64,000 nucleotides of DNA from positions 1,116,001 through 1,180,000 of the forward strand of contig JAGKQI010000040.1 in the NCBI GenBank assembly GCA_018806915.1, given 5' to 3'. Position numbers and translations under genes: made by a program. The notes beneath the pieces are model-generated. The model was not told where the DNA came from, searched no databases, and was given only the letters and a program-made list of their open reading frames with translations. This document shows positions 31,573 to 42,076 of this stretch, piece by piece; the stretch's first letter is position 1, and every line of letters begins with the position of its first letter. This stretch comes from Phytophthora colocasiae. Its lineage: Eukaryota > Oomycota > Peronosporomycetes > Peronosporales > Peronosporaceae.

Positions 31573-32364
31573 CTAGTTGCGCCGCTTCTTGGTGTTGCTT
31601 TTCTTCTTCTTCTGTGATGGTTGTTGCTCTATTTTCCGCTTCTGGCCTTGCTGTGATGGCTTCTCAGCCACACTTGACGACTTACAGTCCTCCTCTTTTA
31701 CGTTATCCTTCACGTCCTCCTCGAAGGCATCCTCCTCTTCCTCCTTTATCTTCTGTGCTGCTTCCTGTTCTCGTTTCGCTTTTCTCGCCACTTTCTCCTG
31801 CTCTTTTTCCTGCCCTTCCTTCTTCCGTCTCTCCTTCCTGGCAGCTTTTGCCGCCTCCTTCCATTGCAAAAATGTCTTGGTCCTTTTCGTAGCCAACGCT
31901 TCATCCAACCACTCCTGCTCTGCATGCCATTCCTGTACCAAAACCTTCTGCAGCAACGCTGGACTCTAAACAAATAACCAGCAACGTACGAGTTAGCTCT
32001 TGCTCTTCAACTGTTCAAAACTTTTTTATCTCCATCTCACCAGTACATTCATCTCGAGAAAACCCTTGCAGCCACTACTCTCCACTCTTTTACGTCCTAA
32101 AACGTCGATAAACTTGTCCACACATAATTCCCCGCGGTTATTGGTGTCAATTTCCCGAGAGCGATAAAACTCCAGTAGTTTCGTGTTCTGAGCTTCCGTT
32201 GCAGCCACAAACAATAGCAACAGGTCGGAACCCATGGAGATCACGCGGCCATTATCGATCTGCAGTTCCTCCAGCCACTTACGCAGCACTGACACGTACG
32301 ACGAACGGTCATGGAAGTGATCAACGCGTACAAGAAGCAGCTCCATTTCTCGTCCAACAGCCAT
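31573..32364 (-). CDS. RWDD3-like protein, C-terminal domain with Lys-rich tail
   Basis: Two exons: 32364-32041 (ATG at 32364) and 31965-31573, joined by a 75-nt GT-AG intron in phase 0, giving 238 residues. The first exon matches the C-terminal domain of RWD-domain protein 3: VRVDHFHDRSSYVSVLRKW, LLLLFVAA, VDKFIDVLGRK. The second continues that domain for about 15 residues (SPALLQKVLVQEW), then becomes a Lys/Glu/Gln-rich coiled-coil-prone tail with basic clusters near the end that could act as an NLS. The N-terminal RWD domain of animal homologues is not present. In animals RWDD3 enhances SUMO conjugation; that role is not established here. A 230-bp gap separates it from divergently transcribed AP-4 mu. 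Confidence 0.65.
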
Positions 32365-32594
32365 ATAATCCCGTCTAAATCGATATGGCTTGATCTTACA
32401 TTTTGTACCACCAAACCCAATCTAACGTCACAACTCTACTAAAATGTTCTTATACAGAGACTTATTTGTCATGGGATACAAACTCCTTGAGTTCTTGTAT
32501 CCGTCAAGGGTTGTCTGCTCGATATCCTCCCTCACACTGAGCCTTGACGTGGCACCCGTACTACTAGTAGTCTACTACCCCATCGGCCCTCTCA

Positions 32595-33938
32595 ATGTCG
32601 TCGTCTATCTCACAGTTCTACATCCTGTCCACGCGGGGCGACACCATCATCTTCTCGGACTTCCGGGGCGACGTGGAGAGCAACTCGGCGGAGATTTTCT
32701 TCCGCAAAGTCAAGTTCTGGGAGAAAGGAGATGCGCCTCCGACGTTTAACGTGGACGGAGTGAATTATCTCTTCGTGAAGAAGAACGGACTGTACTTTGT
32801 AGCTACTACACGCTACAATGTCAGTCCTAGCTACATCCTGGAGATGCTCACACGTCTTTGTCGTGTGTTTAAGGACTACTGCGGCGTACTGAGCGAGGAG
32901 ACGCTGAGGAAGAACTTCATTTTGTGCTACGAGTTATTGGACGAGACGCTGGACTATGGCTTCGCTCAGGATACCAGTACGGAGGGACTTAAGGTACACG
33001 TCCATAATGAAGCCATCTTGGTGGGTGACGCAGTGCTGTCCAAGCCCAAGGCCGGATCCAAATTCATGAACCGCAGCTCCAACATTAAGGCTGCTAGTGC
33101 CGTCAAGAAACCCGTGGCGACGGCCGGACAGAGCTCGAAGAAGCAGGACGAGAACGAGCTCTTCTGCGACATCTTGGAGAGACTCAACGTCGTCTTCAGC
33201 TCCGGTGGACAGATGCTCAATGCCTCCATCGAAGGACGTATCCAGCTCAAGAGCTACTTGTCCGGTAACCCGGAACTTCGACTCGCACTTAATGAAGACT
33301 TGGTCATTGGCAACACTGGAGCCAGGCAGTACGGACAGGTTGTGCTGGATGACTGTAATTTCCACGACTGCGTGCAGCTGGACGAGTTCGAGCGCGACCG
33401 TGTGCTGATTTTCCAGCCTCCTGATGGAGAATTCACAGTCATTAACTACCGCATTACAGGTGACTTCCGCGCTCCTTTCCGTATCTTCCCATTTGTCGAG
33501 GAGCTGTCCCCCACCAAGATCGAGATGGTGCTCAAGATCCGTGCAGACATGCCCGAGAACAACTACGGCGCGAACGTGATCATCCGATTCCCAGTGCCGC
33601 AGTCCACCGTGGCAGTGTCGTGCGATATTGGCAAGAGCGCCTCAGGTCAGCTGGCAGAGTACCGCGAGAATGAAAACCAGGTGCGTTGGGCCATCAAACG
33701 CTTCACAGGCGGCACAGAGCTCACGCTGCGAGCCAAGATCACGCTGGGCCAGCCCAGTCCGCACGTGAGGCGTGAGATCGGCCCCGTGAGCATGAACTTC
33801 GAGATCCCCATGTACAATACCTCGAGTCTGCAGGTGCGTTACCTGCGCATCCCGGAACACGCGCGCCACCCGAACTACACGTACAAGCGATGGGTGCGCT
33901 ACGTGACGCAGTCGAGTTCTTACGTGTGCAGGATTTAG
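32595..33938 (+). CDS. AP4M1: AP-4 adaptor complex mu subunit
   Basis: This is an intact single-exon gene of 447 residues with ATG at 32595 and TAG at 33938. The N-terminal longin-like domain (about 1-140) begins SQFYILSTRGDTIIFSDFRG and includes YNVSPSYILEMLTRLCRV and GVLSEETLRKNF. The C-terminal mu homology domain (about 190-447) starts near LFCDILERLNVVFSSGG. It has DDCNFHDCVQLDEF, FRIFPFVEELSPTKIEM, and ends WVRYVTQSSSYVCRI. These are closest to mu4 in my recognition; mu1-mu3 chains are the alternative. Mu4 binds cargo sorting signals in the AP-4 tetramer at the trans-Golgi network. Confidence 0.8.
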   Translation: MSSSISQFYILSTRGDTIIFSDFRGDVESNSAEIFFRKVKFWEKGDAPPTFNVDGVNYLFVKKNGLYFVATTRYNVSPSYILEMLTRLCRVFKDYCGVLSEETLRKNFILCYELLDETLDYGFAQDTSTEGLKVHVHNEAILVGDAVLSKPKAGSKFMNRSSNIKAASAVKKPVATAGQSSKKQDENELFCDILERLNVVFSSGGQMLNASIEGRIQLKSYLSGNPELRLALNEDLVIGNTGARQYGQVVLDDCNFHDCVQLDEFERDRVLIFQPPDGEFTVINYRITGDFRAPFRIFPFVEELSPTKIEMVLKIRADMPENNYGANVIIRFPVPQSTVAVSCDIGKSASGQLAEYRENENQVRWAIKRFTGGTELTLRAKITLGQPSPHVRREIGPVSMNFEIPMYNTSSLQVRYLRIPEHARHPNYTYKRWVRYVTQSSSYVCRI

Positions 33939-34238
33939 GTCAAGAGAGTTCGAAGATTGCGGACGAAAATGGCAAGGACAAGCACGGACGTAGTGCGTTA
34001 GGTAGCCCAGCAGCGGGATCTTAGAGACACCTTTGGCGCATGGATCCATACGGCACGTCGAAAGCACCCGCAGAAAGCATCGTCATGGAAGGCATGGCAC
34101 CAAACCCCCCATAAAGCGCCTCGAGAAAGGAATTGCCTGTTTTGTGTTTTTTTTTCTTTTCTTGTGCTGCGTCTACTAGCATTTACAACACTGTGCCATC
34201 CAACCTCGAGCCTGATCTGTCAGTCCTAAAGCCAGCCT

Positions 34239-34925
34239 CTACTGCTCCGTCTCCTTTGGTGCCTTCTCCTTCTGCTCCTTTTCCTGTCCACTGAGCTCCA
34301 GTGCCGTCTGCGTGAGGTCACGTAGGATCTCACAAATCCGCTTGTGGTTGTGCACGCGCTTGTTGTAGCGGTCCTCGGAGATCTTGATCATCTTCTTGTT
34401 GGCGTTGTACCGCGGACCAGCCAGTTGCGCCACAATGTCCTTGGCCTCCTTGTTCAGGCCCTTAAAACATTTCATAGGCACCTCCACGACCACTTTCGTG
34501 TCATGCGTGGTCTTATCGTCCACAAAAAGCCGTTCATCGAAATCCTCCAGGGGGCAATTGAGCGTCATCTTAATGGGAGCTCCATCGAAAAGCGGGTGGA
34601 TCTGCGACTGCCACGACAGATCAAGGTACGGCGTGAAGTCCGCGAAGATCTGCAGCTTCTCCACCTCGTGCTTCATCTCATTGTCAAAGTCCTTAGGGTA
34701 GTCTTCGTCCCAGTACGACGGGTATTCGAACTCCTCTAGGGGCGTCGTCTTCTCTGCGTCATCTCCAGAGAACTGGAACGTCTTTTTCTTGCGGAATTTC
34801 GGGGCTGCAGGGGCCTTGGAGGAAGCAGCAGCAGCGGACTTATCGGCAGTTGCCAGGAGACGCAGCGTTTGCGTTGATTGGCGGTGCAACAGGCCGCTCG
34901 CGCGCTTCAAGTGCTTCGCTAGCAT
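34239..34925 (-). CDS. Mitochondrial small-subunit ribosomal protein mS35 (MRPS35/MRP-S28 family)
   Basis: The ATG at 34925 (rather than the TTG at 34985) gives 228 residues with an Arg/Lys-rich, acid-poor N-terminus (MLAKHLKRASGLLHRQ) suited to mitochondrial import. The MRP-S28 core follows: YPSYWDEDYPKDFDNEMKHE, KMTLNCPLEDF, VVEVPMKCFKGLNKEAKDI, LAGPRYNANKKMIKISEDRY. The C-terminal tail is Lys/Glu-rich. The protein belongs to the mitochondrial small ribosomal subunit. It is convergent with AP-4 mu, with about 300 bp between the stops. Confidence 0.8.
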   Translation of the reverse strand: MLAKHLKRASGLLHRQSTQTLRLLATADKSAAAASSKAPAAPKFRKKKTFQFSGDDAEKTTPLEEFEYPSYWDEDYPKDFDNEMKHEVEKLQIFADFTPYLDLSWQSQIHPLFDGAPIKMTLNCPLEDFDERLFVDDKTTHDTKVVVEVPMKCFKGLNKEAKDIVAQLAGPRYNANKKMIKISEDRYNKRVHNHKRICEILRDLTQTALELSGQEKEQKEKAPKETEQ

Positions 34926-36300
34926 CGTCACTAGTCTATCGTGCGGATGTGAGCGAGGAGCTCCACACGCTGGTGATCCTGTCAAAACTCATGATATTAA
35001 TATAGAGAGGGCTTGAGATATTTGATGGATACATATTCTGTATGCAAGGTTTATGTGGACACACTGTTTTATTCTGCACGAAGATGGAAGCTGGTGGTCC
35101 TGCTTGCAGTGGACTGGCGGCGTCTATCGACGTCCTGTGCGATACAGAAGGCAGTCATGCGGTTATGGAGGGCGGGGGATTGACGGGGGTCAACTGTCAG
35201 GGCGACTTTTCTTCTTTTTTTCCAATGCTAGCGTTCTTCCTATGGGATGTAACACCGGGATCACGGGATCCATGATCAAATTACCCACAAGGTGTTGAAG
35301 GTATCCGGCCTCTTCTCCCCTACGTCTTCTCTCTCTGAGAAGGCAACTCTCCTGGCTGTTCTGCTACTGGTGGACACTTATCCTACGGACTAAAGGGTTT
35401 GTTCGAAGGAATTAACTCCCACCAACATTTTGGACTAAGTCACATGGATATTTTGCGTATATTGACGAACAAAAAGCTGAGGTTGCCTCGACTACAGTAG
35501 AGTCTACTGCTGCATTCGTACATGTATGTAACTTATGTATGTGAACGCTTTTCGCGAGCCGACTTGACTCAACGTCGGGGGGTTGAAACTTTCGAGGCTG
35601 CGTAGCGCAAGGGGCCTACTGTAAGTCCCGCATTTTTGTAGAGTAGAATCGGCAGTGCCAAACTTTCCACATGCGGTGAAAAGCGGCGGTCACTAGATTC
35701 TTGCGGCGGGAAACGTCTTCATCATCGCCGAGGATAAAGAGCCTAATGTGCGCGTTATGCGCCAGTCTTAATCTTTGGCACGTGTGGTCCGGTTCGGTTG
35801 GGCTGCGGTGTGTGGTGGTGTGTTCGGTCTTGGACGTGTTCATCTTGACTTACATTACAGATGAAGTATTTAAGACAAAAATCGCCTTCTCCTGCTAATC
35901 CTTTCTCATGCGGTACACGAATCTCGTTCCGTAATCTGTCGGGCAGTTGTAGAAGAAAACGCCATGAATAGCCACAGTGCACGAGGCTTGGAGCGACCCT
36001 GTGCATGCTACAGGTACTAACATGCAGTACTGGGAGTTGAAAACGATATGATTCTGTGGACAATTTTTCACTGCTACTCCGACACTTTTGTACGTAACAA
36101 ATGACATGTTTGATCGTGTTCGAAGTGATACCACCGTTTTTCAGAACTTACGGATAGTCATGGTGTTCTGCACCACTCTGGAAGTCAGTGGACTCCCATC
36201 TCAAGAAAACACCTGCTTTATTCCATGATGGTACACGATGGTGAATCGCGGACACTTTCGTACGGTAACGAAAGTTTCGTTGTTGTTATTGATCTCTTCA
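34926..36300. other. Intergenic, no gene seen
   Basis: Open frames are short and unsupported by motifs. The far right end holds the promoter of the RXLR gene. A minus-strand stretch at 35616-35740 (KNLVTAAFHRMWKVWH) looks faintly like a retroelement remnant, but I cannot assign it. Confidence 0.4.
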
Positions 36301-36301
36301 C

Positions 36302-36315
36302 TCATTTCCCAATTC
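36302..36315 (+). promoter_or_regulatory. Oomycete initiator element upstream of the RXLR gene
   Basis: TCATTTCCCAATTC matches the oomycete initiator consensus TCATTYYNCAWTTT at 13 of 14 positions. It lies 52-65 nt before the ATG at 36367. Transcription would begin inside this motif, which rules out the earlier GTG/ATG-like starts near 36238. Confidence 0.75.
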
Positions 36316-36366
36316 GCACGCCAACGAACGCCTCAACCGAAAGGAATCCCCAACTATAGTGCTGGC

Positions 36367-36858
36367 ATGCGTCTGAACTTCCTCCTTCTTGTAGCGGCTG
36401 TCGCTCTCTTCAGAATCGACGCTGTCTCCGGGTCTACCGTTAAGCTACGGACGGCGCAGAACCTGATCCCATCGATAGAGACACGAGGAACCGAACAAAT
36501 AGGGCGAGTTCTTCGAGGTGAAGCAAAGAACGACCCGGAGAGCGAAGAGAGAGGCGTCGCCGATCTCGCCAAGTTAGTGGGCACCAAGACCAAGACCATG
36601 TTCGATAACAATGCTCTGGCGACGATCGTGCGACTCAAGTCCCAGTTTGGGACGGCAGATGACGCGGTGAAAGCATTCATGAAGAGGAATATTAACCCAG
36701 ACGCAGTCTACCGCTGGCTCAAACTTTACAAACCGAACAACCAGATTGTCAAGAAAACTGGAGAATATTCCCCCGAATACGGCCTGTGGCTCCGATACGC
36801 GAAAGAATATGTGGTTGCACACCCGAACTGGAAAAGCAAACTGCCAAAGGGAGCATGA
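36367..36858 (+). CDS. RXLR-dEER secreted effector, WY-like
   Basis: The gene encodes 163 residues in a single exon. A signal peptide of about 20-22 residues (LNFLLLVAAVALF core) is followed by RVLR at 47-50 and EER at 60-62, the standard host-translocation signature. The C-terminal effector region (about 64-163) is helical, with PDAVYRWLKLY near 111-121 and LWLRYAKEYV near 141-150, fitting a single WY-type fold. No intron is present, as usual for this family. The product is secreted and probably acts inside plant cells; the host target is unknown. The gene sits in a sparse stretch with about 1.4 kb and 1.1 kb of gene-free flank. Confidence 0.9.
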   Translation: MRLNFLLLVAAVALFRIDAVSGSTVKLRTAQNLIPSIETRGTEQIGRVLRGEAKNDPESEERGVADLAKLVGTKTKTMFDNNALATIVRLKSQFGTADDAVKAFMKRNINPDAVYRWLKLYKPNNQIVKKTGEYSPEYGLWLRYAKEYVVAHPNWKSKLPKGA

Positions 36859-38002
36859 ATGTACGTTCGTGGGTAAACGTACCAGCTCCTGCAGTCTTTC
36901 GAGTGTCAATATATCTACGTCACTAGTATTCTTTCGTCAGAATACGTTCGTTTTGATGCTTCTCGTTTCAATGTAAAAGTTTTTGAGTGCTTCATTTCAA
37001 TGTAAACGTTTTTGAGTGCTTCATTTTTAGCTAAGGTAAAAAATCAAATATGGGCCGAGATAAAAGATGCTCGAATTACTCGGCATCTACTTATGCGTTG
37101 ATAAAAAGTGAGACAGTTTCTGAAACGTCGCAAACCAGAGATTTTTTCTCAATTTTTTGTAGTAGCAGACCAATGAAATTAAGCTCATCCCGTGGAGAAG
37201 AAAAAAATCGACTTAATCAGTTTACGGCCGAATTTAGTCTTGCTTTCAGTATTGAAAGCGCTGAGTGAGTGTCATTTTTGTGACCATTTGAGGTTTGGGT
37301 TATTCACCCTCACCTTTTATATTTCCACTTGTGATCAAGTTTCGACGGAAATTAACTTACGGAGGACAAACAGTAAAAGTCAAGTGACTGGCCAACAATA
37401 GAAGCCCCTGCCAAAGAAGCCGACAAAGCGTAAACGAGTCGCAGTTGGGGGGAGGCTGTTTACCCATGAAGTGCTCCAGGAACTTGCTGAGGCTGTCATC
37501 AAAAACCAAGTCGTCTAAGAAAGCTGTTACTACAACTGCAGGTAAAGGTGTAGAAGAGTACATGTAGCGCATATCACTTGTTCAGCTGTATTCTAAACAA
37601 CAAAATGTTAGTCGAGTGTCTTGCACAGTGAGGTTGAATAGATGCTTTACTTACCAAATCAGTGCGGAGAATTAACGGGACTTGAAACCGCGACAACCCT
37701 GCTCCCATAATGGGCCCTCAATAAGCTCGCCGCCAACCAGGTAGGCGGCTGATGTGTCATCGCCTGGAGCCATGACACCTCGCGCCAAATTTACAAATTT
37801 AATTTTTGAAGGTATTCGTATTTAGTGTGTTTTAGCCAATAAAGTACTTGCTCTGTGAAAAACTTCACGTGATTGGCAGTTAAAATACGGCCCTAAATTG
37901 GTTGATGGCCCTAAATTGATGATTTACCTTACCTATAATTAGTTTAATTCATCAATATTATCTAATTCCCCACCGACCTTTTACTGGAAATCAAAGGAAG
38001 CC
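36859..38002. other. AT-rich intergenic stretch
   Basis: No gene is seen. A 29-bp segment is tandemly duplicated with one mismatch at 36966-36994 and 36995-37023 (TTTCAATGTAAA...). Short frames at 37050-37570 have no family character. Confidence 0.5.
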
Positions 38003-41000
38003 ATGCCTAGCAGCGAAGACTCGGGCTCACGCCCGCCCAATACGTGGACGCTGTACGAGTTCGAGGACCTGGTGACCGCCTGGGAGCTCGGCTGCACCCG
38101 TCCACCCAATGACAGCGCGCAGACACTGCACGACGCTGTTTTTAAGCACTTTGTAGCCCTTCGAGGGGGTTCCACACGCCGTAATAAGGCGGCGCTGACC
38201 AGTAAACGCAGCGCCTTGCGGTTCTCGTACCTTTATATGAGGGACTTTAATAATGAGCAGAAGGCGAAAGGCTTACCGTTATATTTCGACTTGGACGAGG
38301 AGAAGAAATCGGAAATTTTCCAAAGCTGGAAAAAAACCAATTCCAGTTTGGTAGAGATTAATCCGCATATTTACTATGGTCTCAGTCGTATTGTGAGTCA
38401 AGGAGAAGAAGAACCAGTTCTTCAACAGATCCGAAAACGGCAAAAGGAGGTGCACGAGAAGATGGAAACGAGACCGAAACGGACGTTAAATGCTGCTAAA
38501 ACAACTTCCAAGAAGAAACAACCGGTGGCTAGAACGACGAGCACGCAGTGGTCCAGTGAAGAGATGATGCAGTTGGTCAAGGCTTGGGGCATTGCAGCTC
38601 AATTGGTGTGTGACAGTGACAATGGAGAACCAATGTCCATTGTCCATGAGATTTTTCGCCAATTTGAGAATCTCCAAGGAGGAAACAACGTCCGGAACTT
38701 GTCGGGATTGGCTACAAGACGCAGGGTACTGAAACAATCCTATTCAAGGATCTCAGCCTTTGACAAGATCCAGGAGATGAATGGAGACCGTCACTTCACG
38801 GAGCTCCCGTTAAGTACAAGACAGAATGTGATGCGGTCCTGGAAGAACGCCAACCTCGTGGATTTGTCTGCAGAGATGTATAAGGAACTACATGATGTGA
38901 TCGCGTTGGATGCTCGAGCGGTGGCTCTTGAGGACATGCGACGATCGAAAGGAGGGGCCAAGGTTCCACGAGGAAGAAAAGCGTCTAAGAAGCAGAGAAT
39001 TGTGGATCTCGTGCAGGAGAGCAAGGATGATGATGAAGAGACGGGCAGTACGTTCTCGTCCCACCCACCAAGCACAATTGATGACAGTGAAGAGGAGAAG
39101 GAGGCGATCCCTTTGATGGTCATTCAGAGTCGAGAGGAGATAGGTCCGTCTACTACAGACCGCCCTGAAGACAAGAAGAGTTCAGTAGCTTCTGAGCCTA
39201 GTGTGGGGGAGATTGATCGAGTTTCGAAAGAACCAGTTCCCAGTCCTGAAACGACGCAAGACAACGAAGCGAAACCAGTCGCTGCTGCTGTGGACGAGGA
39301 TCCCTTTCCTGCTGCATCTTCAAGTCAACCTCACGTGGAGCAGAAGCTTTTAAAACCCAAGCGCGGCACCAACCCCTACGATAACATTGTCCCGATACTA
39401 CGAAACGAAGAGATTGCGTTGGAGAAGAAGAAAAAGGAGAAACTTGCGAAAAAGAAGCTCAAAGTGAAAGCGGATGTCCCCAGTGGTCACTTGTGGGAGA
39501 ACGCAGAGCTCCAACTACTCATCAACGCGTGGGAAAAAGCAGCGATTCTCGTGTGTAACAGCGACCCGGCAGAGCGATTGTCTCTCAACAGGGAAATGTA
39601 TCGAGAGTTCGTGGAGTTGCAAGGAGGCTCATCTGTGCGTAACAGCACTGCACTGGCAGCTCGACGCAGCTCGCTAAAATTTTCGTACGCCCACATCAAC
39701 TCCTTCAATGAATCGCAGAAAGCCAAAGGAGAACCGCTGTACCATGAAATCCCTGAAGGAACGCGGATGACTCTACTGCGGTCCTGGAAGAACCGCAACT
39801 CAGTGGACCTCACGAAGGAGATGTTCGATGGACTGGGGCGTATTCTCGCTATGGACGAGAAGCTGGCTGCCGTTCGTAGTCTCCGTCCGCATTTCTTGCC
39901 CAGACCTAAGAAGAAGATCAAAATTCCGACTGAACCCAAGGCTGGAAGTGATCAAAACGTGTCGAAAACCGCCAAATGGACCGCGGAGGAGACGTCCGAC
40001 TTGATTAAAGCATGTGCGGACGTGATGAACGCTCCTACAGACAAGGAGTTGAGCCAAACAGACCGTGAATCGTTGATTTATGACGCTTTCGTTGCCCGTC
40101 GAAAGAATGCTGGAGATACTGACACTCCTGTACGAAGGGATCTGAGGACGATGGCGCAGCAGTGGAGATACATCCTTAGTTCGTACTCGTACATCAAGGC
40201 ATGCAACGACAGTCACTCTGAAGCCGATAACCCGGATTGGTTTGAGATGTCCGCCATGCAGAAAAGAGCGTATCAACAGTGCACGAACGTCCCGCTGAAG
40301 TTCGTTGATCTTGATGCTGAGATGTTCGCGCTCGTGACCAAAACTTCCTTTGTGGGTGTTCCTGCTCCACCAGCGCTGCCGTCTCCTTCTACAACTCCCA
40401 CTGAAGGGATTTCCCTGCGTCCTCGGTCCACTCGCAAGAGAACGGAAGCCTTTTGGTCGTCCGATTCAGAGTCTTCAGACACTGAACTGTCGAGTCCAAG
40501 TAAAAATGACTCGATAACGAAGGACCCGACGTTCCAAGCTGGGAAAAAGGGGAATAACTGGCCAATGGAGGAGATTTGGCACCTCATTCAAGCGTGGGAA
40601 GAATCCGTGGCCACGACGAAGAGTGGAAAGCTGACGTCCGCACTAAATGTAGCATTTGCGAACTTTGTGAAGCGAGACGGAGGTTCTTACCGTCATCGGA
40701 CGATGAACAGTGTGCGCAACAAGATGATCGCGCTGAAGTCATCGTTTGCGGGTATTTCGGCTTATATCGCCGAACAGGGTGACAGTTCTGCGTGGTTTGA
40801 TATGACGGCGGATGAGCGACTTGCAGAGCTTCGAACCTGGGGGAACAAGACGATTATGGACCTCAACAAGGAGATGTTCAACGCGTTGGCTCGAATTCTG
40901 CATAGGAAAACCAGTGGAGCATACGAAGGTGGTGGTGTAAAGCGGAAGAAATCACCAGGACATCCCGAGTCAAAAAAGGATCAAGAGACGAAGATCCTTA

Positions 41001-42031
41001 GTGGTCATAAGCCGGAGAAGTACGTGGCTGCTAACTGGGACAAGCAGGAGCTCCTGAGGCTGAGTGAAGCCTGTGGAGAGCTACTGGAAGGAAGAAGAAT
41101 TCGTCGCTACATGTTCGAAGAAGAGAAGGACCGTTTCTTCCGTCGCTATGAAGAATTAGGTGGGGCAAATTCTCTTGCCGCTGCGATGGGACTCGCTCGA
41201 TTCATGTTAGATTCGTACGAGTTCATTTACTTCTACAACTATAAGGCGACGGATACGAATTGTCTGAACTGGTTTGAGCTGGATCCTGCTGACCGCGATC
41301 CGATCTTAAGACGAATGAGTAAGACTTACCGCAGTCTTAACGGCCTAAACAGTGTAGACCAAGAGATCTACGAAGTCATTGACGCCCTCGACGCCAAGTT
41401 GCGTGTCAAGTTGAACGAGAAGAAGAAGAAGACGTATAGGCCGCCGAATGATGCCGGATCTTCTCGTTACGTTGACATTGAAGTTGTTGCAGAGCGTTGC
41501 ACGTTCAAGAAGAGATCGCACTCAGCTCCAAAGAAAACTGTTGAAGAAGAGGAAGCATCATCAGGTGGGGAGGCTGATCTTTCGTATCCAGAATCAGAGG
41601 ATGACGCTTCTGAAAGCGAATCGAGCGCCCCAGTCGCGAGACCTCAGGTGCCCGAGCCAGAACCAGCTCCTCGTCGTCGTTTTGTTCGTCCTCCACCATC
41701 TCGGAAGCGTTCCCGAGAGGTTGCTGTAGCTGTTGAGGCTCCATCGACATTAGCCATCACGGATATCATTCAGAATCAGAACCGGAAGCTCGAAGAGGCC
41801 GTCAAGCGCTTCCGGAAGGACAGTGTCGATGCCCGTAAGGAACATCACAACTTTCTACTTCGGAAGATCCAAGACAGTTTCCCAGCTGATACTGGGAACG
41901 GCTCGTTCTTGGAGAGAGTGGCGGAGCGTCAAGGTCAAGCGTTGGCGGACATTTTCCAGCGTCTGCAGCAGCAACGTCGTGCCGAGAAAGCCAAGGATGA
42001 AGCTCTGATGCGCGAGTTGTTCGGTATCTAG
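38003..42031 (+). CDS. Large protein with six Myb/SANT-like repeats and a C-terminal coiled coil
   Basis: A 1342-residue single-exon gene with ATG at 38025 in the common MPSSEDS context of the frame beginning at 38003. Six diverged units of about 120 residues begin with a conserved Trp and an acidic helix at about residues 15, 183, 498, 659, 853 and 1012. Examples are WTLYEFEDLVTAWE, WSSEEMMQLVKAWG and WPMEEIWHLIQAWE. Most end in a W-K/G-N segment followed by D-L-x-x-E-M-(Y/F). This resembles Myb/SANT-like DNA-binding modules. Linkers are Lys-rich or acidic, with NLS-like runs (KKKKEKLAKKKLK). Residues 1250-1342 are a charged coiled coil (RKLEEAVKRFRKD, LQQQRRAEKAKDEAL). Nuclear DNA binding is inferred. 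The stop lies 45 bp from the stop of the convergent F-box gene. Confidence 0.65.
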   Translation: MPSSEDSGSRPPNTWTLYEFEDLVTAWELGCTRPPNDSAQTLHDAVFKHFVALRGGSTRRNKAALTSKRSALRFSYLYMRDFNNEQKAKGLPLYFDLDEEKKSEIFQSWKKTNSSLVEINPHIYYGLSRIVSQGEEEPVLQQIRKRQKEVHEKMETRPKRTLNAAKTTSKKKQPVARTTSTQWSSEEMMQLVKAWGIAAQLVCDSDNGEPMSIVHEIFRQFENLQGGNNVRNLSGLATRRRVLKQSYSRISAFDKIQEMNGDRHFTELPLSTRQNVMRSWKNANLVDLSAEMYKELHDVIALDARAVALEDMRRSKGGAKVPRGRKASKKQRIVDLVQESKDDDEETGSTFSSHPPSTIDDSEEEKEAIPLMVIQSREEIGPSTTDRPEDKKSSVASEPSVGEIDRVSKEPVPSPETTQDNEAKPVAAAVDEDPFPAASSSQPHVEQKLLKPKRGTNPYDNIVPILRNEEIALEKKKKEKLAKKKLKVKADVPSGHLWENAELQLLINAWEKAAILVCNSDPAERLSLNREMYREFVELQGGSSVRNSTALAARRSSLKFSYAHINSFNESQKAKGEPLYHEIPEGTRMTLLRSWKNRNSVDLTKEMFDGLGRILAMDEKLAAVRSLRPHFLPRPKKKIKIPTEPKAGSDQNVSKTAKWTAEETSDLIKACADVMNAPTDKELSQTDRESLIYDAFVARRKNAGDTDTPVRRDLRTMAQQWRYILSSYSYIKACNDSHSEADNPDWFEMSAMQKRAYQQCTNVPLKFVDLDAEMFALVTKTSFVGVPAPPALPSPSTTPTEGISLRPRSTRKRTEAFWSSDSESSDTELSSPSKNDSITKDPTFQAGKKGNNWPMEEIWHLIQAWEESVATTKSGKLTSALNVAFANFVKRDGGSYRHRTMNSVRNKMIALKSSFAGISAYIAEQGDSSAWFDMTADERLAELRTWGNKTIMDLNKEMFNALARILHRKTSGAYEGGGVKRKKSPGHPESKKDQETKILSGHKPEKYVAANWDKQELLRLSEACGELLEGRRIRRYMFEEEKDRFFRRYEELGGANSLAAAMGLARFMLDSYEFIYFYNYKATDTNCLNWFELDPADRDPILRRMSKTYRSLNGLNSVDQEIYEVIDALDAKLRVKLNEKKKKTYRPPNDAGSSRYVDIEVVAERCTFKKRSHSAPKKTVEEEEASSGGEADLSYPESEDDASESESSAPVARPQVPEPEPAPRRRFVRPPPSRKRSREVAVAVEAPSTLAITDIIQNQNRKLEEAVKRFRKDSVDARKEHHNFLLRKIQDSFPADTGNGSFLERVAERQGQALADIFQRLQQQRRAEKAKDEALMRELFGI

Positions 42032-42076
42032 GCGAGTTTTTATTCATCTTTTTTTTCTTTTACTCAACAAACTCCC

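Noticed and set aside
35616..35843. 75-codon minus-strand ORF with a retroelement-like phrase
   Set aside because: Similarity to any RT or RNase H motif is too short to be convincing.
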